DNA of 10,702 nt, taken from NCBI GenBank assembly GCA_958422845.1, contig CATZPU010000020.1, forward strand, positions 1 to 10,702, written 5' to 3'. Numbering within the stretch: the stretch's first letter is position 1; each line of letters starts with the position of its first letter. The DNA comes from an uncultured Lachnospiraceae bacterium. Lineage in GTDB: Bacteria > Bacillota > Clostridia > Lachnospirales > Lachnospiraceae. Below are positions 5,511 to 10,702 of the stretch, one piece after another. Under the pieces are notes generated by a model that saw nothing but the letters and a program-made list of their open reading frames with translations, was not told where the DNA came from and did not search any database. The position numbers and the translations under genes were made by a program.

Positions 5511-6557
5511 ATGAAAAAAGTGGTTTTATATATTGCGATGAGTCTGGACGGTTTTATTGCAGATGAAGATGGAAATGTCGACTGGCTTGTCGGGCAGGAC
5601 GAAGCTGCTGAAACGGAAGATACGTATTCTGACTTTGTAAGGGGCGTCGATACAGTCGTAATGGGGTGGAATACATACCATCAGATCGTGACGCAGTTGT
5701 CACCGGAGGAATGGGTATACGGTGATCTGACAAGTTATGTCATTACGCACCGCGAGACAGGAAAAAAGGAGATAGACGCGGATATCCGGTTTGTGCAGGA
5801 GGAGCCGTGCAGCCTGATCAGACGGCTGAGAGAAGAAAAGGACGATGCGAATACGGAAAAAGCGATCTGGATATGCGGAGGCGCGGCGGTGATACAGCCG
5901 CTTGTGCAGGCGGATCTGATCGACGAGTATGATATATCGGTGATCCCGACTGTTCTGGGCTCCGGCATACGGCTGTTCAAAGAGCGTGAAAGAGAAGCAG
6001 GGCAGATTCCGCTCTGGCTTGTCCGCACAAAGGTAACAAACGGGATCACAGAGATGGTGTACCGGAGAAGAAACGAGTATCGTATCCGCAGGATAAGGCA
6101 GGAGGACGATGCTTCTCTTGCAGCGATCATAAGAAAAAATCTGGAAAGCTGTAAGCTGGATATTCCAGGTACGGCGTATTTTGATCCTGAGCTGGATCAT
6201 TTAAGTCGGTATTATGAAGAAAGACCGGACAGAAGGGCATATTTTGTCGCTGAGGATGAAATGGGACGCATCATCGGCGGCGTCGGTGCGGCAGAGTATT
6301 CCGGTTTTGAGAAATGTGCGGAGTTACAGAAGCTTTATCTGACGGATGAAGCGAAGGGAAAAGGAATAGGAAGAAGGCTGCTTCAGACGGCGGAAGCATT
6401 TGCGCAGAAGAACGGATATGAGCGGATGTATCTGGAGACACATTCCAGACTGAAAGCGGCGATCCGTCTGTATGAAAGCGCAGGCTTTTTGCAGACCGAA
6501 CCGCCGCAGGGTGTGGTTCACGGTATGATGGATACGTTTTTTATGAAAGAATTTTAA
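5511..6557 (+). CDS. RibD/dihydrofolate reductase-like domain fused to GNAT acetyltransferase
   Basis: A 348-residue two-domain protein. Residues 1-187 belong to the RibD C-terminal/dihydrofolate-reductase-like group (YyaP/YwjB type): KKVVLYIAMSLDGFIA at 2-17, VDTVVMGWNTY at 46-56, ICGGAAVIQ at 121-129 with the NADPH-binding Gly-Gly, and EMVYRRR near 181-187, which is where such proteins normally end. Residues 189-348 are a GNAT N-acetyltransferase: YRIRRIRQEDD opens the fold, LQKLYLTDEAKGKGIGRRLL at 272-291 holds the acetyl-CoA-binding KGKGIG loop, and LYESAGF at 320-326 is the usual late motif. The frame is continuous with almost no linker. Substrates of both halves are unknown. ATG 5511 is preferred because AAGGAG (5496-5501) lies 9 bases upstream; a GTG at 5493 lacks a site. 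It follows the P-loop gene by 30 bases and is probably co-transcribed with it. Confidence 0.88.
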   Translation: MKKVVLYIAMSLDGFIADEDGNVDWLVGQDEAAETEDTYSDFVRGVDTVVMGWNTYHQIVTQLSPEEWVYGDLTSYVITHRETGKKEIDADIRFVQEEPCSLIRRLREEKDDANTEKAIWICGGAAVIQPLVQADLIDEYDISVIPTVLGSGIRLFKEREREAGQIPLWLVRTKVTNGITEMVYRRRNEYRIRRIRQEDDASLAAIIRKNLESCKLDIPGTAYFDPELDHLSRYYEERPDRRAYFVAEDEMGRIIGGVGAAEYSGFEKCAELQKLYLTDEAKGKGIGRRLLQTAEAFAQKNGYERMYLETHSRLKAAIRLYESAGFLQTEPPQGVVHGMMDTFFMKEF

Positions 6558-6562
6558 ACGTA

Positions 6563-6574
6563 TTCGTATACGAA
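6563..6574. other. 12-base perfect palindrome between convergent genes
   Basis: TTCGTATACGAA is its own reverse complement and lies 6 bases after the stop of the fusion gene, in the 51-base gap to the end of the leftward DUF4317 gene. An overlapping CGTAT/ATACG hairpin is also possible. No T-run follows on either strand, so neither gene has a clear intrinsic terminator here. It could be a protein-binding site or chance. Confidence 0.35.
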
Positions 6575-6608
6575 AAGAGTATTGTATAGGAGCGTATTCA
6601 CAGGACAG

Positions 6609-7769
6609 TTACATAGTTTCACCGGAATCTTCGTCACGGCGCTGCATCGTATGTACGGGAATTCCGTTTACTTCGACCGAATCATCTGCCGGAATGACGA
6701 AATACGGGCGACCGTCCAGAATACGCGTTTCAACGAGATCGGCGCATTCCGGTTTGACAGAAATGACAATGTTCGGCGTCTTGATCTCAAATTTCCGGCG
6801 GTTGACGACATTTGAAACGTACAGGGCGGTCTGGTTGTTTCCTCCGGATTGTTCAAATTCTTCATCAAAGTGTTCGAGCGTTTCTTCGGTTGCGCCGTTT
6901 TCCATGAGCAGCCGTTTCACATCGTTTTTGTCGAGAGCGGGAGGATTCGGATCGTCCTTTCGCTCATCGAGCAGGTCGTTCAGTTCCTGATGGATCGTTT
7001 TGACCGTTTCGTATGTACATTCGCCCTGTAATGTTTCGGAGATCAGGGTGTTGAATGTTTCTTTCTGGGATGAGGCAGACAGCGGCAGCTCGCATCCGAG
7101 CAGAAGCCTTGCAAAGTCTGCGTTCAGTTCCTCCGGATTTTTAGAATAGTAGAGGACGCTGTGGATGTCTGTATTGCGGTCTGTAAATGCCGGAAACAAA
7201 AATCCGGTGACTGGAACCTCAACGAACCAGTCACGAATACGCTCCTCGATAGCGTTTGTATCCTCATTATAGCAAAGCCCCGGCTTTGTCAGTTTGACAG
7301 GGCAGATGGAGCAGAGAATAAATTCATATACATCGTCAGAGGCATCGAACATTTCGATGCCGTCAGATGCTTTTTTCGGAATGTCGTACGCACCGTGGAC
7401 GATCACGATATAATAATTTTCCGGATACAGGAAATTCTCAATGATCTTATCGTAAAATTCATCGAGCAGCTCATCATCTTTCAACTGACTTTTCTTTAAC
7501 CTCATAAGGTATTCCTGCGCGCCGCCTCCGGCTTCTTCCGTAAGGGGGAACTCCATATCGAGCAGGTTGCGTCCGATCGTTCCGGAGAGTGTTTTCTTCA
7601 GAATCTCAAAATATTTAAACATTTCCTCTTCGGGAAGAGAGAGGAAGGCTTCTTTCATCTTTGTCTTTTTATTTTTGTCAGCGTCTACGTAGCAGCCGCA
7701 GATACGCGTGATCGGCGTGCGGTCAGGCGTAAAGAGACGCTTGATCTCGGAAACTTCTTTTTTATTCAT
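6609..7769 (-). CDS. DUF4317 family protein
   Basis: A 386-residue soluble protein of the DUF4317 family, which I know from Clostridia and whose function is unknown. It is recognised from the whole-length pattern: MNKKEVSEIKRLFTP at the start, ITRICGCYVDADKNKK at 20-35, LSGTIGRNLLDMEFPL at 61-76, FILCSICPVKL near 150-160, GFLFPAFTDRNTDIHS at 189-204, and near the end the pattern DLVETRILDGRPYFVI followed by DDSVEVNGI. Length is as expected for the family. No signal peptide or membrane segment is seen, and the C-terminal third is very acidic. AAAGGAG on the minus strand (7777-7783) lies 7 bases before the ATG. It follows the TraX-like gene by 23 bases and is probably transcribed with it from the promoter at 8602-8630. 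Confidence 0.88.
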   Translation of the reverse strand: MNKKEVSEIKRLFTPDRTPITRICGCYVDADKNKKTKMKEAFLSLPEEEMFKYFEILKKTLSGTIGRNLLDMEFPLTEEAGGGAQEYLMRLKKSQLKDDELLDEFYDKIIENFLYPENYYIVIVHGAYDIPKKASDGIEMFDASDDVYEFILCSICPVKLTKPGLCYNEDTNAIEERIRDWFVEVPVTGFLFPAFTDRNTDIHSVLYYSKNPEELNADFARLLLGCELPLSASSQKETFNTLISETLQGECTYETVKTIHQELNDLLDERKDDPNPPALDKNDVKRLLMENGATEETLEHFDEEFEQSGGNNQTALYVSNVVNRRKFEIKTPNIVISVKPECADLVETRILDGRPYFVIPADDSVEVNGIPVHTMQRRDEDSGETM

Positions 7770-7792
7770 GTTGAAACTCCTTTCCTATGTCC

Positions 7793-8530
7793 CTATATCA
7801 GCAGGGGAAGCAGATATTTTGCAATGGCGTGCAGAAGCAAAAGGTGCAGCGGATAAAACCAGTAGAAGAAATATTTTACTTGTCTGCCGCGTTTGCCGTT
7901 GTAGAGATACACGGGGATAAACGCGAGAGGCGCGGGAAGCTCCCATGATACGGCAGCGGCTCCTCCGATACACTGATACAGCCTTGAGTAATGCATCAGA
8001 TAGAGTACGGCGATCAGAAATACGCCTTTGTAGCTGTAGTCTGTGTCGATCAGATAGGCGGCGTACATACCTGCGATAATAGGAATAAGGGAGAGAAACA
8101 TATTTTTCGTCCCGTTTTCCGTGATCCATGCGATCCCCATGATCACAAGCAGTCCGATCAGCAGTGTAAAGTAAACGTTCTGTTTTTCCGGAAAATACCA
8201 GTTCCCTTTTAAGGCGAGATCGAAGGGGATCTCCGAGATCACGGCAAACAGGGCAAGTCGTTTGGAATATTTTTTCGCATTTCTTGTGTGAAGAAAGCCC
8301 TCTACGATCAGAAAGCAGAAGATCGGAAAAGCAAGCCGTCCGATGTCGCGGGACAGGTTGTAGAGCGAGCTGACGAAAGCTCTTCTTTCAAAATCGGCGG
8401 TAAATGCCGGATCGTTGAGCAGGAAGCGCAGAACGATCGCTCCGGTATGGTCGATAAACATTGTGATAATGGCGATCATCTTCAGCGTACTGCCTGAAAT
8501 GCCGCCGAAAGGTTTGAGTTGATCCGTCAT
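7793..8530 (-). CDS. TraX-like membrane protein
   Basis: A 245-residue polytopic membrane protein of the TraX family. The founding member, TraX of the F plasmid, acetylates the N-terminus of F-pilin, but chromosomal homologues are common in Firmicutes that have no F-like pilus. Family blocks visible: LKMIAIITMFIDHTGA at 16-31, GRLAFPIFCFLIVEGF at 64-79, SEIPFDLAL at 99-107 and YFFYWFYPLHLLLL at 220-233. About seven or eight membrane segments can be counted, roughly at 15-37, 66-82, 92-106, 119-136, 145-162, 168-182, 190-210 and 220-240. The start has AGGAGG on the minus strand (8543-8548), a rather long 12 bases upstream. No conjugation genes are nearby, so a role in acylating a surface molecule is more likely than transfer, but this is inference. 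Confidence 0.85.
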   Translation of the reverse strand: MTDQLKPFGGISGSTLKMIAIITMFIDHTGAIVLRFLLNDPAFTADFERRAFVSSLYNLSRDIGRLAFPIFCFLIVEGFLHTRNAKKYSKRLALFAVISEIPFDLALKGNWYFPEKQNVYFTLLIGLLVIMGIAWITENGTKNMFLSLIPIIAGMYAAYLIDTDYSYKGVFLIAVLYLMHYSRLYQCIGGAAAVSWELPAPLAFIPVYLYNGKRGRQVKYFFYWFYPLHLLLLHAIAKYLLPLLI

Positions 8531-8601
8531 ATGAACGTTATTCCTCCTAAAATAGCTGTACAGATGGAAAGAACCACCGCAGACTATGGTAATCTTTCAA
8601 A

Positions 8602-8630
8602 AGAATACCTGTTTTCGGAAAGGTTGTCAA
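8602..8630 (-). promoter_or_regulatory. Sigma-A promoter for the TraX-like/DUF4317 operon
   Basis: On the minus strand TTGACA (8625-8630) is a perfect -35 box, followed after exactly 17 bases by TATTCT (8602-8607), five of six -10 bases. Transcription would start near 8595, giving a leader of about 65 bases before the TraX-like start codon. Confidence 0.75.
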
Positions 8631-8632
8631 GC

Positions 8633-8650
8633 CTGTCACTATGTTGACAG
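8633..8650. promoter_or_regulatory. Inverted repeat between divergent promoters
   Basis: CTGTCA (8633-8638) and TGACAG (8645-8650) are exact inverted copies 6 bases apart. The right copy overlaps the -35 box of the rightward promoter, and another TGTCA (8625-8629) lies in the leftward -35 box. The symmetry may simply reflect the two -35 boxes, but the left arm at 8633 belongs to neither promoter, so a shared operator is possible. Confidence 0.35.
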
Positions 8651-8672
8651 AAGCAGGGCGTATTGTTATACT
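8644..8672 (+). promoter_or_regulatory. Strong sigma-A promoter for rmlD
   Basis: TTGACA (8644-8649) is a perfect -35 box. After 17 bases comes TATACT (8667-8672), five of six -10 bases, preceded by TGT (8664-8666), an extended -10 element. This is the best promoter in the window. Transcription would start near 8679, leaving a long leader of about 135 bases before the rmlD start. Confidence 0.85.
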
Positions 8673-8695
8673 ATGCATGCTTAAAATCACGCAGA

Positions 8696-8748
8696 TAAGA
8701 GGGTGGGCAAAGTATTGTACCGGAAAAGTATTTTGCAGCGCCCTCTTA
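8696..8748 (+). other. Long hairpin in the rmlD leader RNA
   Basis: TAAGAGGG (8696-8703) pairs exactly with CCCTCTTA (8741-8748). Inside, GCAAAGTATT (8707-8716) pairs with AGTATTTTGC as far as 8727-8736, including two G-T wobbles, around a 10-base loop; a TGG/AGCG internal loop separates the stems. The 3' arm can instead pair with GGGTGC (8751-8756) or with the ribosome binding site GGAGGG (8800-8805). There is no T-run, so any control would act on translation or stability. I do not match it to a known riboswitch class. Confidence 0.6.
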
Positions 8749-8813
8749 GTGGGTGCGGGGATATTGGTTTTATAACAGGCTGCATCAAAAATAGAAAACG
8801 GAGGGAAAATAAT

Positions 8814-9662
8814 ATGTTAAAAGTATGGATTGTCGGTTCGGCAGGACAGATCGGTACGGCGATCAATGAAGTGCTCGATCCCGTTGAGCTGCGGGTACTG
8901 AATACGGATAAAGAAGAACTGGATATTACGGATACGGACGAGGTGCTGAATTTCGGTGAGATCAACCGCCCCGATGTGATCATCAACTGTGCGGCAGTCA
9001 CAGATACGGCTCTGTGCGAGGAAGAGCCGGAGCTTGCGTTTCGGGTAAATGCGCTCGGTGCGAGGAACTTAAGTATCGTAGCGCGTAAGATAGGCGCAAA
9101 GGTGGTGCAGCTCTCGACAGACGATGTGTTCGACGGGGAGAGTCGGACGCCGTATACGGAGTTTGACGATACGAATCCTAAGACTGTTTACGGAAAGAGT
9201 AAAAGAGCGGGAGAGAATTACGTAAAGGAATTTACCCACAAGCATTTTATTATCCGAAGCAACTGGGTGTACGGAAAGGGAAATAATTTTGTAAACGGCG
9301 TTTTGGAAGCAGCGGGAGAGGAGCGTCCGCTTTTAGTTGCTTCCGACCAGTTTGGTTCTCCTACGAGCGCGAAAGATCTTGCGCGGATCATTCTTTATCT
9401 GATGCAGACGAACGAATACGGTACGTATCATGCGACGTGCAAGGGAATCTGCAGCCGGTATGATTTTGCGCAGGAGATACTTGTCCTTGCAGGAAAGGAA
9501 GCGAAGCTGTGTGCAGTGCCGACTGCGCAGGCAGAGCTTTCGTCCGTGCGTCCGGCGTATGCGGCGCTCGATAATTTTATCCTGCGTGTGATCGATGTCT
9601 ACGACATGCCGGACTGGAGAACATCGCTAAAAGAATACATGGAAGAGTGCAGGGAGGGCTGA
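8814..9662 (+). CDS. dTDP-4-dehydrorhamnose reductase (RmlD-like)
   Basis: A 282-residue extended short-chain dehydrogenase with the RmlD pattern. RmlD reduces dTDP-4-dehydro-L-rhamnose to dTDP-L-rhamnose with NAD(P)H, the last step in making this cell-envelope sugar donor. Visible: the nucleotide-binding GSAGQIG at 8-14, INCAAVTD at 57-64, STDDVFDG at 101-108, catalytic Tyr126 and Lys130 in YGKSK, RSNWVYG at 148-154, and DQFGSPTSAKDLA at 178-190, which is typical of RmlD. The usual STDYVFDG has Asp instead of Tyr here. ATG 8814 has GGAGGG (8800-8805) 8 bases upstream; an in-frame GTG at 8703 lies inside the leader hairpin without a proper site. None of rmlA, rmlB or rmlC is in the window, so it may serve a different sugar-nucleotide. 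The next gene starts one base after its stop. Confidence 0.85.
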   Translation: MLKVWIVGSAGQIGTAINEVLDPVELRVLNTDKEELDITDTDEVLNFGEINRPDVIINCAAVTDTALCEEEPELAFRVNALGARNLSIVARKIGAKVVQLSTDDVFDGESRTPYTEFDDTNPKTVYGKSKRAGENYVKEFTHKHFIIRSNWVYGKGNNFVNGVLEAAGEERPLLVASDQFGSPTSAKDLARIILYLMQTNEYGTYHATCKGICSRYDFAQEILVLAGKEAKLCAVPTAQAELSSVRPAYAALDNFILRVIDVYDMPDWRTSLKEYMEECREG

Positions 9663-9663
9663 T

Positions 9664-10702
9664 ATGGCAGATGTGAAAAGAGAAAAGAAAGAAAAAAAGG
9701 GAAAAAAGAAGATAGGTCTTACGACGAAAATATTTATCGCGCTGCTTTTTGGCGCTGTTTTCGGAATGGTTCTGTGTTATCTCGTTCCGGCAGGACAGAT
9801 CCGCGATGAGATCATCGTAGACGGCGTTTTATATGTGGTTGGTCAGGGCTTTATCCGGCTGATGAAGATGCTTGTCGTGCCGCTCGTATTCTGCTCGCTT
9901 GTCTGTGGGAGCATGGCAATCGGGGATACGAAAAAGCTCGGTACGGTAGGTGTGAGGACGATCGCGTTCTATCTGGTGACGACGGCGCTCGCCATCACGA
10001 TCGCACTTGGCGTCGGCAATCTGCTCGATCCGGGAAAGGGGCTTGATATGAGCGCGGTGCAGTCAAATGCCGCTTCTGTAGAGGCAATGGAGGCGACCTC
10101 TCTTGCAAATACGCTGCTGAATATCATTCCGGAAAATCCGATCGGTTCTCTGGCATCGGGAAACATGCTGCAGATCATTGTGTTCGCGCTGATCATCGGC
10201 GTGATCCTTGCGAAGCTCGGCGAACGGACAGAGACAGTCGCTAATTTCTTCAGCCAGTTTAATGACATTATGATGGAAATGACGATGATGATCATGAGTC
10301 TGGCTCCGATCGGAGTATTCTGTCTGATCGCAAGAACGTTTGCCGGAATCGGATTTGGCGCATTTTTGCCGCTCGGAAAGTATATGATTGCAGTTTTACT
10401 TGCACTTGTATTGCAGTGCGTTGTTGTTTATCTCGGACTGCTTAAAGTATTTACGGGGCTTAATCCGGTCAAGTTTATCCGAAACTTTTTCCCTGTGATG
10501 GCGTTTGCCTTCTCGACAGCGACCTCAAATGCGACGATCCCGCTGTCGATCGATACGTTGGCGAAGAAGATGGGCGTATCGAAAAAGATTTCGTCCTTTA
10601 CGATCCCGCTTGGAGCTACGATCAACATGGACGGAACTGCGATCATGCAGGGAGTGGCAGTCGTATTTGCCGCACAGGCATTCGGTATCCATCTGGAAAT
10701 GA
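9664..10702 (+). CDS. Dicarboxylate/amino acid:cation symporter (DAACS/SDF family), 3' end missing
   Basis: The frame is open from ATG 9664 to the window end, giving 346 residues of a protein usually slightly over 400 long. It is a sodium- or proton-coupled symporter of the inner membrane for dicarboxylates or acidic/neutral amino acids (GltP/DctA/GltT relatives). The N-terminus is a lysine-rich cytosolic tail (MADVKREKKEKKGKKK). LMKMLVVPLVFCSLVCG, NIIPENPIGSLASGNMLQII and LAPIGVFCLIARTFA are family segments. STATSNATIP is the first re-entrant hairpin, and PLGATINMDGTA carries the NMDGT signature for ion and substrate binding. The hairpin-1 serine cluster, commonly SSSAATLP, reads ATSNATIP, as in a subgroup of these transporters. 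GGGAGGG (9652-9658) lies 5 bases before the ATG, which overlaps the end of rmlD closely enough for translational coupling. The substrate cannot be told from sequence. Confidence 0.92.
   Translation, partial: MADVKREKKEKKGKKKIGLTTKIFIALLFGAVFGMVLCYLVPAGQIRDEIIVDGVLYVVGQGFIRLMKMLVVPLVFCSLVCGSMAIGDTKKLGTVGVRTIAFYLVTTALAITIALGVGNLLDPGKGLDMSAVQSNAASVEAMEATSLANTLLNIIPENPIGSLASGNMLQIIVFALIIGVILAKLGERTETVANFFSQFNDIMMEMTMMIMSLAPIGVFCLIARTFAGIGFGAFLPLGKYMIAVLLALVLQCVVVYLGLLKVFTGLNPVKFIRNFFPVMAFAFSTATSNATIPLSIDTLAKKMGVSKKISSFTIPLGATINMDGTAIMQGVAVVFAAQAFGIHLEM

Noticed and set aside
3107..8530. Mobile element suggested by the names pRiA4b ORF-3 and TraX.
   Set aside because: No integrase, transposase, relaxase, terminal repeats or attachment-site duplication was found; both families are common on ordinary Clostridia chromosomes.
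8696..8724. Resemblance of GGGTGG...TACCGG in the rmlD leader to the T-box anti-terminator sequence.
   Set aside because: The two parts are separated by about ten extra bases, the other T-box elements and a terminator are absent, and the downstream gene is neither an amino acid biosynthesis gene nor a tRNA synthetase gene.
8703..8813. In-frame GTG at 8703 adding 37 residues to RmlD.
   Set aside because: The added residues are basic and unlike any RmlD N-terminus, the codon lies in the stem of the leader hairpin, and the Rossmann strand starts directly after ATG 8814 with a good binding site.

Overview
This window looks like chromosomal DNA from a low-to-mid GC, spore-forming member of the Clostridia, most likely Lachnospiraceae. 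That is an inference from a clear SpoVAC sporulation protein, a DUF4317 protein (a family I know from Clostridia), strong purine-rich AGGAGG-type ribosome binding sites, and the general protein style. No tRNA, rRNA, CRISPR array, transposase or integrase was seen. The longest stretch without a gene is under 300 bases.

Left part (1-3008): the 3' end of a Cof-type HAD phosphatase, a small acidic protein of unknown function, and spoVAC, which stands alone (no spoVAD/spoVAE) and is closed by a terminator hairpin whose loop contains the stop codon. Next comes about 130 bases of structured non-coding DNA ending in a second terminator with no gene of its own. Then comes a secreted two-Big_2-domain surface protein of 524 residues. 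Its likely promoter contains an uninterrupted run of ten G between the -35 and -10 boxes, the classic layout of an on/off (phase-variable) promoter. I regard this as the most interesting signal in the window.

Middle (3009-6557): a rightward cluster of three genes, probably one transcript. It encodes a 619-residue protein with an N-terminal pRiA4b ORF-3-like domain and a C-terminal SEC-C zinc motif; a small P-loop kinase-like protein of the FlaR/topology-modulation type starting at GTG just after the previous stop; and a fusion of a RibD/dihydrofolate-reductase-like domain to a GNAT acetyltransferase.

Right part (6558-10702): a leftward pair (TraX-like membrane protein, then a DUF4317 protein) converges on the fusion gene. 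It diverges from a rightward pair encoding an RmlD-type dTDP-4-dehydrorhamnose reductase and a sodium/proton-dicarboxylate symporter (DAACS/SDF family), the latter cut by the window end. The divergent intergenic region holds two near-consensus sigma-A promoters with their -35 boxes 13 bases apart and TGTCA/TGACA repeats between and within them. The rmlD transcript begins with a long hairpin whose 3' arm is also complementary to the rmlD ribosome binding site.

Most of the genes look like ordinary chromosomal functions. The points worth following are mainly regulatory: the poly-G promoter, the orphan terminator/leader, and the rmlD leader hairpin. The RibD-like/GNAT fusion and the pRiA4b/SEC-C protein are the least explained proteins.
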